The notes below the pieces were generated by a model. That model did not search any database. It had not been told where the DNA came from and worked only from the letters and a program-made list of their open reading frames with translations. Of a stretch of 64,000 nt of DNA, positions 61,309 to 64,000 are shown piece by piece. The stretch spans positions 62,001-126,000 of the forward strand of contig JAQZBQ010000004.1 in NCBI GenBank assembly GCA_029237825.1, read 5' to 3'. How positions within the stretch are numbered: the first letter of the stretch is position 1; every line of letters starts with the position of its first letter. The position numbers and the translations under genes were made by a program. This stretch comes from Bacteroidota bacterium. Its GTDB lineage: Bacteria > Bacteroidota > Bacteroidia > B-17B0 > Aurantibacillaceae.

Positions 61309-63576
61309 TTAAGCACTCAACAGAGCTATACATTTATCAATTTCACGCACCAACTCATTAATTTGTTTTTTCATAACCGTTTTCTCTGAAACGTTATTAC
61401 TAGAACTTCCCGCTAAAATAACATTTTTTCTATGATTATCCAATGCTGTTACATCAATATCATGAGAATCAACATGTTGCGAAATGGTCGCGACTGTTTC
61501 ATTCATTTTGAGTAATTGATTGGCCATTTCTTCTTTTTCGTTTAAGAGACTTAAGCGCTCGTCGCTTAATATATCGATTTGTTTAAATAACCGGTCGATA
61601 AATGCATCCTGCTCTTCGGTTTTATGCACTGATTTCAAATCTGAGATTTCTGTCTGATATCCTTCAATTTCACCAGTAAGTTCTGTAACCTGCGCGTTTA
61701 AAAACTCTATGCTTGACTGGTACGATTTCAATTCCGCTTCCAAGTCATTTTTTATTGATATCAATCCGTCGTATTCCTGTTGTAGTACTGCATTTTTTAC
61801 ATTAAATGATTTAGCCAGTTCTAAGTCCGTTCTCACATTATCCAGTTCGGATTTTAGTAAATCCAATTCGGTTTGCAGCGCAATATTATTAGCTGTTAAA
61901 TTTGTGATCTCATAATTTTTAATGTCGAGCGTTTCTTTCAAATCCGCTGCTTTGCCTTCCGCTACCGTTTTTAATTCAGTTAATTCGGCCTGTAAAATCT
62001 GTAGTTCAGCTTCTTTACTTTCTAATTTGTCACTGGTTGCATCAATCTCTGAAATTAAGGAGCTGTTTTCTGCGAGAAGCTTGTTAAACTCAATAACGGA
62101 ACTTTCTTTTTCGGATTTATACGTTTCCGTTAATTCATTAAATTCGGTTTTTAGATGTGACGATGTCTGAATTAAAGCATCTAATTCATTCGTTTTTGAT
62201 TCAACTGTAGTTGTAAGCTCCGAAATGATCTGTTCTTTATCCGAAACACTGCTCTCCAATTCTATTATTTTCGAATTTAATGCGCTAACCTGTTCATCAA
62301 TACTTTTTAGTTGAGAATTTTTGTAAGTTTCAAACTCGGCAGAAAGTGTTGCATATGAATTCACATGTTGTTGAATCTCTTCTTGTTTACGTTCAACTTG
62401 TAAAGCGAGTTCTTCTGTTTTGGTGTTTTGTGAATCGATATGATACACCATTTCACGAATCTTTTCTTTGAAGTGCTCATTCTCAACTACCATTTTACTG
62501 AGATCATCAGACAGTTTGGAATTCTGTGTGTTGGAATGAAGGACGGCATTAGACAATTTTTCCTCATACTCCGCCTTAATACTTTCTAAAAGTGTACCCG
62601 AAGAGCTGGAAGTTTTTAAAAGTTCACTTTCATAAAAAGATCTGAGTTCACTTTCTTTTTCAGCGTAAGATGCGTTGAGGGACTCAATGGTCGAATTTAA
62701 TTCACTTTCATATTCAACCTGTTTCATTTCTAATTGTGAATGAAGTTCAGAGATTTGTGATTCGTATGAACAGGTTAGTTCCGATTTCTCGCTTTGGTAT
62801 GCACCGGATAAAGAAGAGATCTGGTTTTCATAAGAAGATGTAATTTCAGTTTTTTCACATTCCCATTGCGCTACTAAGGCACTTATCCGTGTTTCATAAT
62901 CTGCAGTGAGCCTGGAAACACTTTCTTCACTGGATCCGGATAACGATTGAATGCGTTTTTCAGATTCCTGCTTTAACTCTTCTATCTGAACATTGAACTC
63001 GGATTTCAATTGTTCAATTTGCGCCTCGTATCCTGATACCGTCTCTTTTTGAGTAGCAGTATAGGAAGCGGTAAGTTCATTTATTTTTGCTTCCAGTTCT
63101 GTGCGGATGCCGCTTTGCTGATACGTTGTATTGGATTTTAATTCCGCTAACTCATTTTCGTATGAAGCTTTTAAGTTGGAAATCTCTTCCTGAGAAGAAC
63201 GTTGCATTTCTGCGATCTGTGTTTCATAATCGGCAGAGATATTCGCAAGTTGATTATTCAATTCATCGATCTGATTTAACAACTGTGCTATTTCATCCTG
63301 TTTCTCCTGCAATTGTTCGCGGATACTGTTGCGAAGTTCCTTAAAAGAATTTACCTCGCTTTTGTAATTGGTATTGTCGCGCTCCATCACAACAAGCTTA
63401 GTGTTCAACACGTCAATAGAAACCTGCAAACGCTTGCAGTCTTCATCGCGCTGAATGAGCTGATTGCGATAGTCGCTTAATGAACGTTTAATCTCATTGT
63501 ACTCCTTACGCAGCGCTACATCGCTGTCTAACACGTGTTGTAATTCTGATTTGATGGTTTCTACGTTCATGCTCAA
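61309..63576 (-). CDS. Long coiled-coil protein upstream of zapA, 755 aa
   Basis: This cytoplasmic protein is almost entirely alpha-helical coiled coil, rich in Glu, Ser, Leu and Lys and without a membrane segment, signal peptide or nucleotide-binding motif. Between about residues 115 and 305 it carries imperfect repeats with the recurring pattern YExxIxxL (YETQIAEM, YENELAEL, YEAQIEQL, YETRISAL, YENQISSL, YESQISEL), spaced by about 20-30 residues. The last 20 residues (INELVREIDKCIALLSA) resemble, from memory, the C-terminus of much shorter proteins encoded upstream of zapA in other Bacteroidota. A division-related or scaffold role is inferred from the operon. Confidence 0.82.
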   Translation of the reverse strand: MSMNVETIKSELQHVLDSDVALRKEYNEIKRSLSDYRNQLIQRDEDCKRLQVSIDVLNTKLVVMERDNTNYKSEVNSFKELRNSIREQLQEKQDEIAQLLNQIDELNNQLANISADYETQIAEMQRSSQEEISNLKASYENELAELKSNTTYQQSGIRTELEAKINELTASYTATQKETVSGYEAQIEQLKSEFNVQIEELKQESEKRIQSLSGSSEESVSRLTADYETRISALVAQWECEKTEITSSYENQISSLSGAYQSEKSELTCSYESQISELHSQLEMKQVEYESELNSTIESLNASYAEKESELRSFYESELLKTSSSSGTLLESIKAEYEEKLSNAVLHSNTQNSKLSDDLSKMVVENEHFKEKIREMVYHIDSQNTKTEELALQVERKQEEIQQHVNSYATLSAEFETYKNSQLKSIDEQVSALNSKIIELESSVSDKEQIISELTTTVESKTNELDALIQTSSHLKTEFNELTETYKSEKESSVIEFNKLLAENSSLISEIDATSDKLESKEAELQILQAELTELKTVAEGKAADLKETLDIKNYEITNLTANNIALQTELDLLKSELDNVRTDLELAKSFNVKNAVLQQEYDGLISIKNDLEAELKSYQSSIEFLNAQVTELTGEIEGYQTEISDLKSVHKTEEQDAFIDRLFKQIDILSDERLSLLNEKEEMANQLLKMNETVATISQHVDSHDIDVTALDNHRKNVILAGSSSNNVSEKTVMKKQINELVREIDKCIALLSA

Positions 63577-63635
63577 TAAACAGTTTGTTGTTGGTTAAAA
63601 ATAGACTTTAGACGAACCCATTTCACCAGCAGCTT

Positions 63636-63643
63636 TAACTTTG
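63636..63643 (+). promoter_or_regulatory. Candidate -7 element of the M23 peptidase gene
   Basis: TAACTTTG matches TAnnTTTG exactly, about 50 bases upstream of the ATG. A second candidate, TTG with a 21-base spacer and TAATCTTG (63657-63688), lies closer to the gene. Confidence 0.4.
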
Positions 63644-63693
63644 CATCAACAACTCGTTGTTAATTAACTTCATACAATTTAATCTTGCCGTCA

Positions 63694-64000
63694 TGATAAA
63701 TTTCCGAATGCATTTTTCCATATTATTAAGTGTTTTGGGACTTGGGGTAAGTTCTCAGACTAACGGTCTGGGCTTTATTTATCCTCTTGACCGATCTATT
63801 GCCATCACGGGAAATTATGGCGAAATCAGGCCCAACCATTTTCACGCCGGTTTAGACTTCAGTACAGATCAACGGCTTAACCTTCCTTTAAAATGTGTTG
63901 CAGATGGTTATGTGAGCCGAATTAAAATTAGCAGGGGAGGCTATGGGAAAGTGTTATACGTTACTCATGCAAATGGTTATGTTACGGTATATGCCCATCA
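63694..64000 (+). CDS. M23-family metallopeptidase, 3' part beyond the right edge
   Basis: The 102 complete residues visible begin with a signal peptide (HFSILLSVLGLGVSSQ, about 7-22). They then enter an M23 (LytM/lysostaphin-type) peptidase domain: ITGNYGEIRPNHFHAGLDFS with the zinc ligands His and Asp of HAGLD, and THANGYVTVYAH with the HxH-containing end cut off. The family cleaves peptidoglycan cross-links or acts as a division-associated activator. A Met at residue 6 is an alternative start. The intergenic region with the coiled-coil gene is a 117-base divergent promoter region. Confidence 0.9.

Noticed and set aside
1-64000. CRISPR arrays, insertion sequences, prophage or integrative elements
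   Set aside because: No repeated direct-repeat array, transposase, integrase or terminal inverted repeats were found; codon use and gene order look uniform throughout.

Overview
The window is a compact, chromosomal, mostly housekeeping stretch from a member of the Bacteroidota. The evidence is gldC, gldF and gldG (gliding-motility family genes of that phylum), several phylum-typical DUF proteins (DUF4340, DUF6134, DUF6272/SiaB-like, DUF6952, DUF7793), promoters of the TTTG / TAnnTTTG type, starts that mostly lack a Shine-Dalgarno sequence, and a moderately AT-rich base composition. Menaquinone is made by the futalosine route (mqnB, mqnD, mqnC). I cannot resolve genus. I see no insertion sequence, prophage, CRISPR array, integrase or obvious island. 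The longest gene-free stretches are about 230 bases, and none exceeds 300.

Layout. 1-2,000: a subtilase cut by the left edge and two unknown exported proteins. 2,100-4,700: ettA, then a lipoprotein GDPD. 4,713-7,415 (minus): rnc, fabF, acpP and a His-rich membrane protein. 7,545-12,300: the rimP-nusA-infB operon, with a strong promoter and an attenuator-like hairpin, followed by tRNA-Ala(GGC). 12,700-18,060: a DUF6134 protein and the envelope cluster uppS-bamA-skp-skp. 18,184-20,680: a TPR/PD40/SPOR-like protein and a 60-residue acidic protein. 20,694-25,377 (minus): dnaN, DUF4340, gldG, gldF. 25,500-29,690: a PAP2-like membrane protein, an NAD-binding epimerase, a CapA-like lipoprotein, a deoxynucleoside kinase and a SiaB-like kinase.

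29,679-37,682: an amidohydrolase (candidate aminofutalosine deaminase), rlmN, lepB, a WbqC protein, a PAS-SpoIIE phosphatase, folE, a queD-like gene, mqnB and mqnD. 37,770-46,571: an M13 peptidase, a degenerate ureohydrolase, mqnC, an SDR, a Cys-rich secreted protein coupled to a TonB-dependent receptor, thioredoxin and DUF6952. 46,572-49,138 (minus): an S41 peptidase, gldC and an unknown membrane protein. 49,232-56,100: an RlmI-like methyltransferase, an outer-membrane protein, an ABC-2 exporter pair, a fused oligopeptide ABC ATPase and a DedA protein. 56,097-59,067 (minus): two DUF7793 paralogues, an alpha/beta hydrolase and a PAS histidine kinase. 59,295-63,576 (minus): rny, zapA and a 755-residue coiled-coil protein. 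63,694-end: an M23 peptidase cut by the right edge.

How the genes work together: the recurring themes are envelope biogenesis (uppS, bamA, two skp, lepB, lipoproteins, TonB receptor), central information processing (nusA, infB, rimP, rnc, rny, rlmN, RlmI-like, dnaN, ettA), menaquinone and pterin synthesis, and partner-switching-like signalling (SiaB-like kinase, SpoIIE phosphatase, STAS-like DUF7793 pair) whose parts are scattered. No clearly new multi-gene system stands out. The best leads are the enlarged coiled-coil partner of zapA, the metal-ligand-deficient ureohydrolase, the rimP leader hairpin, the orphan SiaB-like kinase and the Cys-rich protein coupled to the TonB receptor.
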